Assembly: GCA_947626285.1 (NCBI GenBank)
Contig: CANQRR010000003.1
Span: 50,967 to 114,966, forward strand
Reading direction: 5' to 3'
DNA: 64,000 bases
Source of the DNA: an uncultured Lachnospiraceae bacterium
Lineage (GTDB): Bacteria; Bacillota; Clostridia; Lachnospirales; Lachnospiraceae
Shown: positions 1 through 9,050 of the stretch, one piece after another
Position numbering within the stretch: the stretch's first letter is position 1
How the letters are laid out: every line of letters begins with the position of its first letter
The notes under the pieces: model-generated
The model's input: only the letters and a program-made list of their open reading frames with translations
The model's database searches: none
Told to the model about the DNA's origin: nothing
Program-made: the position numbers and the translations under genes

Positions 1-1109
1 TCCCTCATCGGGAGCTGCTGCGTCTTCACCATCGCGGCGATGCCGACCGCCTTCTCCATGCAGGTCTCCCCCGCCAGCGATCCGGAGATCTCCACCGGTG
101 CCAGCGTGTCGACCGCCAAAATATCGGTAATCTGTATCTTATCGTGCTGCTCCTTCGACACATCCGCCATACTGCTCTTGATGCGTGTGAGCATGTTTCC
201 CACGTTTGTGTTCGTCTCTCCGTCAATGTCGCGGATCTCGCCCGCCTGCGCGAGCGTCTCCATGATCTGCTCCGCCCCTGCGTCGATGTCGACGCGCTTT
301 TCCTGCTGTCCGTGGAACGTGATATGTCCGGCCGGCAGGACGTTCTCCCGAATGTTACCGTGCGGCGTCCGTATGACGACCGCGCTGCGCTTGCCGATCA
401 GGCTCTTCGCGATCGGCGTCACCGCCTTCGTCTCGTCGGCGTCCAGTCCGAGCAGCGTCGCGATCCCATAGGGGTTCGACAGCATGCGGATTGACGTCCC
501 CGGCAGGGCTACCTCGATCGCCGCCAGCTTGCCCTCCGGCACCTTGCTGATGTGGCGCACCTCATCCACGATCGGCATTTTTTTGTTCAGACGGTTCTCC
601 ACGAGCACCGCCTCGTCGGCCTGCAGAATCAGGCCGCGGATATCGAGCTCCGGGATGTGCTGATTCAGACGCGCGGCAGCCTCCTCGTAGGAGAATTTGT
701 TCGCGACCGCCACGATGTACGGCACACCCGGCTTGCCCTTCCAGATGTTTTCGAGCAGCAAAAGCTCCCCGACTGCCTCGCCTGCTCCGGCCGGCGTCGA
801 GGGGTTGTGTCCGATCATCGAGGATTCCGTGATGATCGTCTCGGTGATCGTCTCCATTGCCGTGTCGCCGATGACCGGAGCGGCCTCGTTCAAGCGCACT
901 AAATCTAGCGCCGAGAGCGGCTGCCGGATCTCATCCAACGCCTCCTCGAGCGCGGCCTTCACGCCCAGAACATTCGGCAGCGTACCCTTTGTCCCGGTCG
1001 TCATGCGGGAGGCACTGCTCAGGAAACGAAACGCTCCGTCGTCCCCGATGCCCCCGATGCACACTTCAGTTGTGGAGTTTCCGATGTCAACGCCTGCAAC
1101 CAGTTTCAA
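1..1109 (-). CDS. pduG: Diol dehydratase reactivase large subunit (PduG-type), C-terminus off the window
   Basis: Chaperone-like ATPase that swaps damaged cobalamin out of inactivated B12-dependent diol dehydratase. The visible 369 residues begin VAGVDIGNSTTEVCIGG, an actin/Hsp70-fold phosphate loop, and continue with the DdrA/PduG sequence pattern; the family is about 600 residues long, so roughly 240 residues lie to the left of the window. I place the start at a TTG at 1109: it overlaps the pduE stop by four bases and has an AAAGGGG ribosome site nine bases upstream. It follows pduC, pduD and pduE, the usual order. The small reactivase subunit PduH is not in view and may follow. Family call is firm; the TTG start is inferred. 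Confidence 0.92.
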   Translation of the reverse strand, partial: MKLVAGVDIGNSTTEVCIGGIGDDGAFRFLSSASRMTTGTKGTLPNVLGVKAALEEALDEIRQPLSALDLVRLNEAAPVIGDTAMETITETIITESSMIGHNPSTPAGAGEAVGELLLLENIWKGKPGVPYIVAVANKFSYEEAAARLNQHIPELDIRGLILQADEAVLVENRLNKKMPIVDEVRHISKVPEGKLAAIEVALPGTSIRMLSNPYGIATLLGLDADETKAVTPIAKSLIGKRSAVVIRTPHGNIRENVLPAGHITFHGQQEKRVDIDAGAEQIMETLAQAGEIRDIDGETNTNVGNMLTRIKSSMADVSKEQHDKIQITDILAVDTLAPVEISGSLAGETCMEKAVGIAAMVKTQQLPMR

Positions 1110-1501
1110 AGAAGGATTCCCCTTTTCTCGTAGATCTCAGCCGCCTCGAGCACCAGCTTCGCGCAGTGCGGCGCATGGTACTTCTCCAGCAGCTCGCGCG
1201 CCATCTCCGCCAGCTCCCGCTTCGTGGAGCGGTTCGGGCGTAGCTTGTTGTACATGTCCAGGATCACCGCGTCCGGCACGTCCACCAGCTCGGACGCGCG
1301 CTCAAAGTTCGCGGCCATCTGCGGATTGTCCGCCTCCGCGGCCACCTGTCCCTGCCTCTTCAGCATCTCCGTGGAGATCTTGATGTCCTCGGACGTCACG
1401 TTTCCGCGTTTGACTTCTTCCAGTGTAATCTGGGAAAGTTTTTTTCCGGTCTTCGAGGTGATCGTGTCCGCCTCGTGAAGACCCAACGGATATCTGCTCA
1501 T
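1106..1501 (-). CDS. pduE: Diol dehydratase small subunit
   Basis: Small (gamma) subunit of adenosylcobalamin-dependent propanediol/glycerol dehydratase, 131 residues. The sequence runs MSRYPLGLHEADTITSKTGK and carries the typical NRSTKRELAEMA segment and a C-terminal ERG/EKRG-like end. An in-frame ATG lies 15 bases further upstream, but the ATG at 1501 overlaps the pduD stop as ATGA and has GGGAGGG six bases ahead, so it is preferred. No N-terminal encapsulation helix is evident, unlike some enterobacterial PduE. Translationally coupled to pduD on one side and pduG on the other. Confidence 0.94.
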   Translation of the reverse strand: MSRYPLGLHEADTITSKTGKKLSQITLEEVKRGNVTSEDIKISTEMLKRQGQVAAEADNPQMAANFERASELVDVPDAVILDMYNKLRPNRSTKRELAEMARELLEKYHAPHCAKLVLEAAEIYEKRGILL

Positions 1502-2241
1502 CTTGCACCCTCCCATACGATCATGCCCTTGTCCGGGTCTAACTGCTCTGTCTCAATGATGTGCATCAGCGCGGCCTTTACCTGGTATTTCGCGCGCACC
1601 ATCGGGTCGTTCGTGCACTCGATCGGCGTGACCTTCTCGCCCTTGACGTACTTCGCGGCGTTCTTGCCGATCTTCCGGTAAGTCTCGAGGTCCATCAGCG
1701 GCGCCTGCGGAAACAGCTCCAGATTCGTCAAAGGATACAGGTCCTTCTGGTGAATGACTGTCGTTCCCTTCGACTGAATGCCGATGCCGATACCCGATCC
1801 GGAGAGCTTCGCCGACTGCAGCGCCATAAAGCACACGTCCGAGGTGTCGAGCACCTTCACGACACGGGAGGTCATGCCTTCCTCCTCGATCCCCGCCTTC
1901 ACATTGCGCAGCACGTCGTCGAGCGGGATCCCACCGATCGTCGCGTTGATCTCGGTCTGGAACGCCGCCCCGACGCCGATCACGACCTCCTTCGGGTCCG
2001 TCCCCTGCTTCGCGCGCTCGGCTCCCTCATAAGAATGCTTCGGGCGCATCCGCGTCTTTCCCGCGAGGCTCTGCGTGACACCCTGCCCGGAACCGCTACC
2101 GGAGCGCGGCGCAGAACCTGCCGCCTGCGGGCCGCTCGCCTGTCCGATCCCGGAATTTCGGCCTGCCTGTGCGCCGTCCGCGTGGAGCTGTCTCACCACC
2201 GCCTCTGTGATTGCGCGTATCAGTTGTTCGTTCACTTCCAT
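1498..2241 (-). CDS. pduD: Diol dehydratase medium subunit with N-terminal encapsulation helix
   Basis: Medium (beta) subunit of B12-dependent diol dehydratase, 247 residues. Residues 1-19 (NEQLIRAITEAVVRQL core) form a short amphipathic helix followed by about 40 residues of Gly/Ser/Ala/Gln linker, the layout known to target PduD into the Pdu compartment. The catalytic domain starts near residue 60 and includes the family segments IGVGAAFQTEI and IGIQSKGTTVIHQ. The ATG at 2241 has AGGAGG seven bases upstream; a longer reading starting eight residues earlier has no ribosome site. Forms the a2b2g2 complex with PduC and PduE. Confidence 0.95.
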   Translation of the reverse strand: MEVNEQLIRAITEAVVRQLHADGAQAGRNSGIGQASGPQAAGSAPRSGSGSGQGVTQSLAGKTRMRPKHSYEGAERAKQGTDPKEVVIGVGAAFQTEINATIGGIPLDDVLRNVKAGIEEEGMTSRVVKVLDTSDVCFMALQSAKLSGSGIGIGIQSKGTTVIHQKDLYPLTNLELFPQAPLMDLETYRKIGKNAAKYVKGEKVTPIECTNDPMVRAKYQVKAALMHIIETEQLDPDKGMIVWEGAR

Positions 2242-2329
2242 GACGTTCCTCCTGATCTCTTCCAAAATCTATGTCCCGGCACAGGCTTCTTCCGCTCTTC
2301 GTCTCTGCGCCTGTGCTCCGTTTTCTGTC

Positions 2330-3994
2330 CTAAAATTCATTTACATCAATCCTGTGCGGGATCGCCTTAATCTCCTCCCAGCGCTGTCCCGTCACGCGGT
2401 AACCGGTCCCCGGCCCCATGTAGTCGTTCGGCGTGTTCACGCCGGACATCACCTGAAAATGCTCGTCCAGGATCGCCGCCGTGTGCATGTAGTCGCCGAT
2501 CACGCGCTGCTTGAGCATATTCAGAATGCTTTCCGCCAGATCCACGAAACCGCTCTCGGCGAGCGCCTTCACGACGTCTACGCCGGTGATCCCGCGCTTC
2601 ATCAGATCGTCGGCCGCCATCAGATCGGAGGCGACGTCCCTCTTCAGCGTGTCCTTGCTGCCGTGCGCGTAGGTGACGGCCTCGACCTGCTCGTCCGTGA
2701 CCTCGGTGAGCCCCAGATACTTGAACACGGCCTGCACCGCCTTACCCGCCTCGCGCCGCACGCGGATGACCTCCTCCTCCGTCACCGGCCGGAGTCCGCC
2801 GTCCACCTGCATATCTCTCTGCAGCACGTTGTAATCGTCAAAGTCCTCGGCGTCGAAATTCGACCCAGCGAACATATTGTCGTAGTTCGGCTCCGCCGCG
2901 TAGCCGGAGAAGATAAAATCCGTGCCCGGCATGAACTGGAGCATCGTCCGCGCCGTCCGCCTCATGTCCGAATTCGAGAAGCTCTGGTCGTTCGAGGACG
3001 CGCACTCCAGACCGAGCAGCGCGGCCACCAGGTTCTCGCCCATGATCTCGCGGATGCCCGCCGGCACGCCGGCCGCCACGCCGACGCAGCTCACGGAGCC
3101 GTTCTGTATCCCCTGCGTGCCCGCGCCCTTCGTCACGTACAGGCAGCGGCACTCGAGGTAGAGCATCGACTTGCGCTCGCTCGAGCCCATCAGCACCTCG
3201 GAACCGGCCCCGGAGGTGAAACGCACCTTCAGTCCGCGCGACGCGTAGGCCGCGTTCAGAAACGCCTTGGAGTACGGCGTGTCGTCCCCGTCGATGAAGA
3301 CCTTCTCGGTGCCGTACACGGAGAGCGTCTCGGCGTAAGTCGTCAGACCGCGGATGCCAAGCTCCAGCTCCGTCGCCTCCTCGACCGCGCACTGCGTCAG
3401 CACGCCCTTGCGCCCCACCTGGGAACCGATCAGCAGCGCGATCGCGTTGAACGGCGCGTACCGCGCGACGCCAGTCGTCGTCTCCTCCTCAGAGAACCCG
3501 CGCAGCGCGCCCTCGGCGGCGTCCGCGGCGATCTGGACCGGATCGTCCTTCAGGTTCGTGATGTGGGCCTGGTTGCCCGGCACCTTTCTGGCGCGCATTT
3601 TCTGCATGCCCATCATCATCTCGACGACGTTCAGGTAGTTGATCACCTCGACCATCTTCGCCGGGGTGATGCCCGAAATGATCTCGAGGATCTCCTTTCG
3701 CGACGTCTGAATGTCCACGATCTTCCGCGCGATCTCGAGCGACGGCATCGCCATCGACTGCTGCGCGCGGTCGATGCGAATCGCGTAGTCCGCGATGAAC
3801 TGATCCAGAAAATCAAAGTCCGCTCGCTTCTTCCCGTCGAGCTCTGTGATCACGCCGTTCTCCACGCTCACGGAAGGCTTCGGGTCGTAGGGACTGTGCA
3901 TCGCGACAAACCCCATCTCCGGCCATTCGTCGATAAATCCGTCCTTGTTCACGGCGCGGGCGTCCAGCGCCTCGATTCGTTTCGATCTTCTCAT
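2330..3994 (-). CDS. pduC: B12-dependent propanediol dehydratase large subunit
   Basis: Catalytic large subunit (554 residues, the standard length) converting 1,2-propanediol to propionaldehyde with adenosylcobalamin. Recognisable segments are NQAHITN, the EEETTTGVARYAPFNAI stretch that supplies an active-site glutamate, CVEEATELELG-like region, SSNDQSFSNSD and the C-terminal NDYMGPGTGYR. Glycerol as an alternative substrate cannot be excluded from sequence, but the fucose genes around it argue for propanediol. It lies between pduQ and pduD in the same operon; an 88-base spacer with a hairpin separates it from pduQ. Confidence 0.96.
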   Translation of the reverse strand: MRRSKRIEALDARAVNKDGFIDEWPEMGFVAMHSPYDPKPSVSVENGVITELDGKKRADFDFLDQFIADYAIRIDRAQQSMAMPSLEIARKIVDIQTSRKEILEIISGITPAKMVEVINYLNVVEMMMGMQKMRARKVPGNQAHITNLKDDPVQIAADAAEGALRGFSEEETTTGVARYAPFNAIALLIGSQVGRKGVLTQCAVEEATELELGIRGLTTYAETLSVYGTEKVFIDGDDTPYSKAFLNAAYASRGLKVRFTSGAGSEVLMGSSERKSMLYLECRCLYVTKGAGTQGIQNGSVSCVGVAAGVPAGIREIMGENLVAALLGLECASSNDQSFSNSDMRRTARTMLQFMPGTDFIFSGYAAEPNYDNMFAGSNFDAEDFDDYNVLQRDMQVDGGLRPVTEEEVIRVRREAGKAVQAVFKYLGLTEVTDEQVEAVTYAHGSKDTLKRDVASDLMAADDLMKRGITGVDVVKALAESGFVDLAESILNMLKQRVIGDYMHTAAILDEHFQVMSGVNTPNDYMGPGTGYRVTGQRWEEIKAIPHRIDVNEF

Positions 3995-4031
3995 CTTTCT
4001 GCCTTTCCTTTTCTATATCTTCCGGCCCGCC

Positions 4032-4071
4032 TATGCTTTGCGGAATCCGGTCTCACTTCAGGCGAAGCATA
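4032..4071. other. Intercistronic hairpin between pduQ and pduC
   Basis: TATGCTTTGC at 4032-4041 pairs with GCGAAGCATA at 4062-4071 (one G-U pair). There is no T-run on the minus strand, so it looks like an RNA processing or stability hairpin within the operon rather than a terminator. Confidence 0.5.
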
Positions 4072-4080
4072 ACGATAGAT

Positions 4081-5232
4081 TCAGAATGCCCACAGTTTCG
4101 TGTAGATTTTTATGATGTCCTCCTTCGTCGGGACGCGAGGATTGTTCGCGGTGCAGGTGTCCGCCAGCGCCGCATCCGCCATCTTGTCGAGCGCCCCGAA
4201 GTACGCGTCCGGCGGGATCGTCCCGAGCTCCTGGATCGTCAGCGGAATGTTCATCTCCTTCTGCATGAACTGGATCCAGTTCACGAGGGAGCGCACAGTC
4301 ATGACCTTGTTGTAATTGCTCAGACCCAGGATGTGCGCGATATTCGCGTAGCGCTTGACCGCCGGGAGGTATTCCTTCTGGCTCCTGCTGTGCTTGTTGA
4401 TGTTCGCGTTGAACTCGACGATATGAGGCAGGAGCATCGCGTTCGCGCGCCCGTGCGGGATGTGGAACATCGCCCCAAGCTGATGCGCCATGCTATGCGT
4501 GATGCCAAGACCAGCCGTGTTGAACGACAGTCCCGCGAGGCAGGACGCGACGTGCATCTTCTGGCGCGCGTGCATGTCGTTGCCGTCTAAGTACGCGCGC
4601 AGCAGGAACACCCCGCAGATCTCTATGGATTTCTCCGCGAGCGCGGAGGAAAATTCGTTGTGTTCGGTGCTCACGTAGGACTCAAGCGCGTGCGTGAACA
4701 CGTCCATGCCGGTGTCGGCCGTCACCGCGGGCGGCACGCTGCGCACGAGCTCCGCGTCGAGGATCGCCTCGTCCGCCGTCAGGCTGTCGGACACCAGCGG
4801 GTACTTCACTTTCGCGTGCGTGTCGTTGACGACCGCGAACGATGTGACCTCCGATCCCGTGCCGCTCGTCGTCGGCACCGCAATCAGCCCCACCCTGCCG
4901 TAATTGTTGATCTTCAGCGCGAACTCGCGGATCGCCTTGGACGAATCGATTGCCGAGCCGCCGCCCACCGCGACGACCACCTCCGGCTGAAATTCCAGAA
5001 ACTTCTTCACGCCCTCAGCGATCTTCCCGACCGGCGCGTCCGGCACAACATCCTGAAAGATATCGTATGTGATCCCCGCCTTGTCGAGCGGAGCCGTGAT
5101 CAGCTCGATCATGCCGCTCTGCACCACGATCGGGTCCGTGATGACCAACGCCTTCTTGTAGGGGATGCTTCTCAACCGGTCCAGCGCGTTCTCGCCAAAG
5201 TGGATCACTGTCTTCATTTCGAAAGTTTTCAT
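4081..5232 (-). CDS. pduQ: Iron-dependent 1-propanol dehydrogenase (PduQ-type)
   Basis: Group III iron alcohol dehydrogenase, 383 residues, expected to reduce propionaldehyde to 1-propanol and recycle NADH inside the compartment. It shows the nucleotide motif GGGSAIDSSKA, the SGTGSE segment and the metal-binding region GITHSMAHQLGAMFHIPHG, with a further ligand in DVFTHALES. I start it at the ATG at 5232 (MKTFEMKTVIHFGE); the open frame extends 34 codons further but that part is uncharacteristic and overlaps the deoR stop region. No encapsulation helix is visible; PduQ is known to enter by binding other Pdu proteins. Could also use lactaldehyde or other short aldehydes. Confidence 0.88.
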   Translation of the reverse strand: MKTFEMKTVIHFGENALDRLRSIPYKKALVITDPIVVQSGMIELITAPLDKAGITYDIFQDVVPDAPVGKIAEGVKKFLEFQPEVVVAVGGGSAIDSSKAIREFALKINNYGRVGLIAVPTTSGTGSEVTSFAVVNDTHAKVKYPLVSDSLTADEAILDAELVRSVPPAVTADTGMDVFTHALESYVSTEHNEFSSALAEKSIEICGVFLLRAYLDGNDMHARQKMHVASCLAGLSFNTAGLGITHSMAHQLGAMFHIPHGRANAMLLPHIVEFNANINKHSRSQKEYLPAVKRYANIAHILGLSNYNKVMTVRSLVNWIQFMQKEMNIPLTIQELGTIPPDAYFGALDKMADAALADTCTANNPRVPTKEDIIKIYTKLWAF

Positions 5233-5278
5233 GTCCTGTTCCTCACTTTCAGACCCCGTCTTCTGACCGCCGCAGCGG

Positions 5279-6064
5279 CTATTCCTCTGTCGCCCGGTCC
5301 TCAGGGTATCTGCACTCGATTCCCATCTCTTCAAACAGCCGCAGCCACCGCTCGGCGGGTTTCCTGTCCGTGACGACGATGTTCACGTCGTGCAGGCTTC
5401 CCGCCATCGAGTACGCGGCCTTGTCAAACTTGCCGCCCTCCGCGACAAGAATATTCTTTCTGCCGGAATCCATCATCGTCTTCTTCGTGGATGCGAGAAG
5501 CTCCTGAGATTCCATCATGCCTCTCTCGGCGTCGAGCGCCTTGCAGGAGAAGATCACCTTATCCACGTAGTACGAGCGGATCGCGTCGTCCGTCCGCGAC
5601 CCCAGAAACGCCAGATAACGCCCCTCCATCACGCCGCCGGTGGAGATGATATTCCAGTCCGAGACGTCGGAGAGCTCCAGCAGAATCTCCATTGAATTCG
5701 TGATCACGGTCAGGCGTTTCCTGCACTCCTTGAGCGCCTTCGCCACGAAGACCGCCGTCGTGCTCGCGTCGAGGAAAATGTGTTCGTCCTCCTCCACCAG
5801 CGACGCCGCGATCTCGGCCATCTTCTGCTTGCCGGACACGTTGCGGTTCTTGCGCACGTTGAACGGAAGCTCGATCCCAAGTGTCTCGTTCACCACCGCG
5901 CCGCCGTAGCTCTTCGTCGCAAAGCCTTCTTTTTCGAGTTTTTCGAGGTCGCGACGGATCGTCTCCTCCGAGACGTCGTAGAGCTGGCTGAGCTCGCTGA
6001 CCACTACTTTTTTTTCGCTCTGAAGCTTTTCGAGGATCTGATTTCGTCGTTCCAGTGCCAACAT
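5279..6064 (-). CDS. DeoR-family transcriptional regulator inside the BMC operon
   Basis: 261-residue DeoR/GlpR-type repressor: an N-terminal winged helix-turn-helix (RRNQILEKL, VSELSQLYDVSEETIRRDL) followed by the DeoR C-terminal sugar-phosphate sensor fold with FLDASTTAVFVAKAL and TNSMEILLEL. Such regulators typically respond to a phosphorylated sugar intermediate; fuculose-1-phosphate is a reasonable guess here. It sits between pduT and pduQ, so it is co-transcribed with the genes it probably controls (autoregulation). A likely target is the direct-repeat array at 14392-14453 upstream of the operon promoter. Confidence 0.9.
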   Translation of the reverse strand: MLALERRNQILEKLQSEKKVVVSELSQLYDVSEETIRRDLEKLEKEGFATKSYGGAVVNETLGIELPFNVRKNRNVSGKQKMAEIAASLVEEDEHIFLDASTTAVFVAKALKECRKRLTVITNSMEILLELSDVSDWNIISTGGVMEGRYLAFLGSRTDDAIRSYYVDKVIFSCKALDAERGMMESQELLASTKKTMMDSGRKNILVAEGGKFDKAAYSMAGSLHDVNIVVTDRKPAERWLRLFEEMGIECRYPEDRATEE

Positions 6065-6077
6065 GGTCCTCTCTCCT

Positions 6078-6626
6078 TTACAGGATCGAATCCATCATCT
6101 TGCGGTCCGGATGCGCGATCACGGACGAATCGAGATACATACCCTTGCCCGCGACCAGCTGCTTCGCGCGCTCGATCGACGCCTCCACCGCGGATACCTC
6201 GCCGGTGATCAGCATGTAGGATTTGCCGCACATGCCTTTGGCGATGCGCAGTTCGATCAGATCCACGACGGCCGTCTTCGCCGCCTGGTCCGCCGCCTCG
6301 ATGATGGAAGCCGCGTCGTACGTCTCGAGAATACCGAGCGCGCTGACCTCCTCCACCTGCGTCGCCCCGTAGATCGCCGGGAAGATGGACTCGTGAGGAT
6401 TGCCGAGCACAAAGCTGTCGATGCATTTGTCCTCACCCATCGCCTCGGCCGCCTCCACAGCCGCCTTCACCGCGCTGAGATCGCCTGTGATGATCGCGAT
6501 GTACTTTCCGGGACATACGGTCTGCGCCTCGAGGATCTCCACTTCTGAGGTCTTTACCATGGTATCCGCAGCCGTGATGCCGCTGGCGGTTGTCTTAAAT
6601 TCAATCATTCCGATTGCTCTGCTCAT
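6078..6626 (-). CDS. pduT: Tandem-domain BMC shell protein with Fe-S cysteine (PduT-type)
   Basis: 182-residue shell protein with two BMC domains in tandem (about 3-90 and 95-180), the trimeric PduT class. Cys38, in EAQTVCPGK, falls exactly where PduT places the cysteine that ligates a 4Fe-4S cluster at the central pore of the trimer. It is next to pduS, its electron-transfer partner, supporting a role in moving electrons across the shell. Start at ATG 6626 fits the family N-terminus MSRAIGMIEF. Confidence 0.93.
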   Translation of the reverse strand: MSRAIGMIEFKTTASGITAADTMVKTSEVEILEAQTVCPGKYIAIITGDLSAVKAAVEAAEAMGEDKCIDSFVLGNPHESIFPAIYGATQVEEVSALGILETYDAASIIEAADQAAKTAVVDLIELRIAKGMCGKSYMLITGEVSAVEASIERAKQLVAGKGMYLDSSVIAHPDRKMMDSIL

Positions 6627-6650
6627 GTCTTGTACCTTTCCCCTTCATAG

Positions 6651-7976
6651 TTACGCCGTGATCGCAATGTAGCGATCCGTCACCTCAGTTACCGTTCCGC
6701 AGATGCTCGCGTGGATCCCCACGCTGAGCCCGTTCGCCGGCTGCGCGATCATCTGGCCCCGTGTAACCGCATCCCCGGCCTTGACGGCCGGCTGGGCCGG
6801 CGCCCCGATGTGCTGGCTCAGAAGGATCTTCACCTTCGCCGTCCCGACGAGCTCCTCGTCGATCGGCGCCTCTTTATCGTACTTCGTCAGCGCCAGGCGC
6901 GCCATCAGGCGCTCCTCCGGCACCTTGCGGTACTCTCTCGACTCCCTCACTGGCTTCGGCTGTACGCCCTGCGGCGGCTTCACGCCGTTCTTCCGCAGTC
7001 CGGCTTTCATGTCGGCGAGCAGGCTCCTCGGCGCCAGGCTCTGCGGACAGGAGTACATCTCACAGACGCCGCACGAGCTGCAGAACGCCGCGTCCAGATA
7101 CGGGTTCAGATCCCGGAAGTCCGCGTTTGACGCCGCCCGCATGAAACGCGCCGGGTCGATCGGATGACCGAGGTTGTTCCTCGGGCAGAGATCCGTGCAG
7201 GTGTTGCACTGGCAGCAGATGGACGCCGCCCGTTTCAAATCTATCGAAGAAGTCCTGCGCTTCTTCATCACGATCAAGTGGTCCTGCGGAAGGACCAGAA
7301 TTGCATTCGTCGTCTTCGTCACCGGCTCCGAACCGCTGCCGATGCGCCCCATCATCGGACCGCCCACAAAGTAGACCGGATCCTTGATTGTGACGTTCCC
7401 GGCCTGTGCGACTACCTCGTCGAGCGTACACCCCAGCGGGACGCGCACCGTCACGGGCTTGCTGACCTCGCCCACCACGGATATGTATTTGTCCGTCACC
7501 GGTTTCTGTTTCTCGACCGCCCGGTATGCGTTGTAGACCGTCTCCACGTTGAACACCGCGACGCCCTGCTCGATCGGCAGTCCGCCCGGCCGCACCACGC
7601 GCCCGGTCGCCTCGTAGATCAAGACGACCTCATCGCCCATCGGATAAACCTCGTCCAGAAGATGGATCCGCATCCCCGGGAACTCTCCGATGTGAGCCTG
7701 CAGTGCGTTTACAGTCTGCACATAGGACTTTTTGATCCCGATGACCGCCTCATTCGCACCCACGGTCTGAGCGATCTCGTGGAACATTTTCATGATTTCA
7801 TAAGCATGTTTTTCCAGAAGCTGTCTGTGCAGCTTCAGCAGCGGCTCACACTCCGCACAGTTCAGAAGTATCGTGTCCGCCTTGTCGGTGAGCTTCCCGT
7901 ACGTCGGGAAACCGGCGCCGCCCGCGCCTACCACACCGCTTTCCTGTAATATTTTCTGTAATTCCGCTATATTCAT
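6651..7976 (-). CDS. pduS: Cobalamin reductase / RnfC-like electron-transfer protein (PduS-type)
   Basis: 441-residue RnfC-related flavoprotein. N-terminal segment ESGVVGAGGAGFPTYGKL is the FMN/NADH-binding glycine motif; two ferredoxin-type clusters are at CCQCNTCTDLCPR and CSSCGVCEMYSC; a soluble ligand-binding beta-grasp and a C-terminal barrel-sandwich segment follow. PduS reduces cobalamin for reactivation of the dehydratase and interacts with PduT. I start at ATG 7976, four bases after the vertex-protein stop, with GGAG nine bases upstream; the 27 extra codons upstream overlap the preceding gene and are not family-like. Confidence 0.93.
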   Translation of the reverse strand: MNIAELQKILQESGVVGAGGAGFPTYGKLTDKADTILLNCAECEPLLKLHRQLLEKHAYEIMKMFHEIAQTVGANEAVIGIKKSYVQTVNALQAHIGEFPGMRIHLLDEVYPMGDEVVLIYEATGRVVRPGGLPIEQGVAVFNVETVYNAYRAVEKQKPVTDKYISVVGEVSKPVTVRVPLGCTLDEVVAQAGNVTIKDPVYFVGGPMMGRIGSGSEPVTKTTNAILVLPQDHLIVMKKRRTSSIDLKRAASICCQCNTCTDLCPRNNLGHPIDPARFMRAASNADFRDLNPYLDAAFCSSCGVCEMYSCPQSLAPRSLLADMKAGLRKNGVKPPQGVQPKPVRESREYRKVPEERLMARLALTKYDKEAPIDEELVGTAKVKILLSQHIGAPAQPAVKAGDAVTRGQMIAQPANGLSVGIHASICGTVTEVTDRYIAITA

Positions 7977-7980
7977 GGCG

Positions 7981-8247
7981 CTACTCCAATCCCGCACCGT
8001 CGTCAATGATACCGACGATCGCCGCATCAATCGGTGCTGTCTCTTCCCCGCAGCCAATCCTGGCCGCGCTTCCCTGCGCTACCAATACGTATTCTCCGAT
8101 TCCTGCACCGATGATATCGATGGCAATCAGCTGTTCAAGACCATCCTTCATATGATGCAGCGGCTCCACTATCATAAACTTCTGTCCGATCAATTTCTCA
8201 CTCTTCCGCGTGGACACCACGCTTCCAACAACCTTCCCTACAATCAT
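7981..8247 (-). CDS. pduN: Pentameric BMC vertex protein (EutN/CcmL/PduN-type)
   Basis: 88-residue EutN/CcmL-family protein that caps the twelve vertices of the polyhedral shell. The sequence starts MIVGKVVGSVVSTRKSEKL and has FMIVEPL, IAIDIIGAGIGEYVLV and the C-terminal DAAIVGIID, all diagnostic. Start at ATG 8247 is supported by GGAGG five bases upstream; an ATG 18 codons earlier is not family-like. Only one vertex gene is seen in the window. Confidence 0.93.
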   Translation of the reverse strand: MIVGKVVGSVVSTRKSEKLIGQKFMIVEPLHHMKDGLEQLIAIDIIGAGIGEYVLVAQGSAARIGCGEETAPIDAAIVGIIDDGAGLE

Positions 8248-8374
8248 ATGAACCTCCAGACCTTCGTTTCGGATATACCACAGAATATCCGCCCGGATCA
8301 CCGATATGGTTTTCCGAAGGACAGCCCGAAAGGCGCCGGGCGGGTATTCCGTGACCTCATCCCATTTTTATTTC

Positions 8375-9019
8375 TTACTTGATGATCGTAACTGTGTTTC
8401 CCGTGGCAATCTTCGCCGCGTTCGCCTCGTCCGTGTCGATGTGCATCTCCAGCGTGAAGCTGTCGTCGACGCGGATCTTGACCTGATTGAAGATCGTCCC
8501 GCGCTCGTTGTCCGCCTTCACGGAAACGATGTCTCCGTCCCGCACGCCCGCCGCCTGCGCGTCCTTCGGGGACATGTGAATGTGGCGCATCGCCACGATA
8601 CAGCCCTCTTTTAAGTAGATCGCTCCCTTCGGCCCGACGATCGCGATCGGTGCGCTGCCCTTGACGTCCCCGGACTCGCGGACCGGCACGTTCATGCCGA
8701 GCTTGATCGCGTCCGTCGCGGAGACCTCCACCTGGGAGGCTTTGCGGACCGGGCCTAAGATGCGCACGTTCTCGATCGCGCGCAGCTTCAGACCCACGAT
8801 GGTGACGGTCTCATTGGAAGCGAACTGTCCACCCATCAGCTCCTTCTTCTTCGTCAGCTGATACCCCGGGCCGAACAGTGCCTCCACATGCTCCTGCGTC
8901 AGGTGGATGTGTCTGGCGGAAACGCCGATCGGAACGACGAAGCCGTTGCCCTTTTCCTCGTTCTGATTGATCGCGGCGATTACCATTTTCGTAATCAACT
9001 CAATGTTGTTCGTTTCCAA
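8375..9019 (-). CDS. pduL: Phosphate propanoyltransferase with N-terminal encapsulation helix
   Basis: 214-residue PduL-type phosphotransacylase converting propionyl-CoA and phosphate to propionyl-phosphate and free CoA, so CoA is recycled inside the compartment. Zinc-binding histidines are visible in VSARHIHLTQEH, CIVAMRHIHMSP and LEMHIDTDEA. Residues 5-20 (NIELITKMVIAAINQ) form a tag-like amphipathic helix. The gene is followed upstream by an unusual structured spacer (9051-9184). Confidence 0.95.
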   Translation of the reverse strand: METNNIELITKMVIAAINQNEEKGNGFVVPIGVSARHIHLTQEHVEALFGPGYQLTKKKELMGGQFASNETVTIVGLKLRAIENVRILGPVRKASQVEVSATDAIKLGMNVPVRESGDVKGSAPIAIVGPKGAIYLKEGCIVAMRHIHMSPKDAQAAGVRDGDIVSVKADNERGTIFNQVKIRVDDSFTLEMHIDTDEANAAKIATGNTVTIIK

Positions 9020-9050
9020 GAGTACACCCGCTTTCTTTTCCTTTATTTCT

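Noticed and set aside
2075..4072. 665-codon plus-strand open frame across pduC and pduD
   Set aside because: It is the antisense shadow of two certain genes; the translation is Arg/His/Asp-rich without domain features. The same holds for the long plus-strand frames at 28611-30323, 45362-46942 and 51400-53709.
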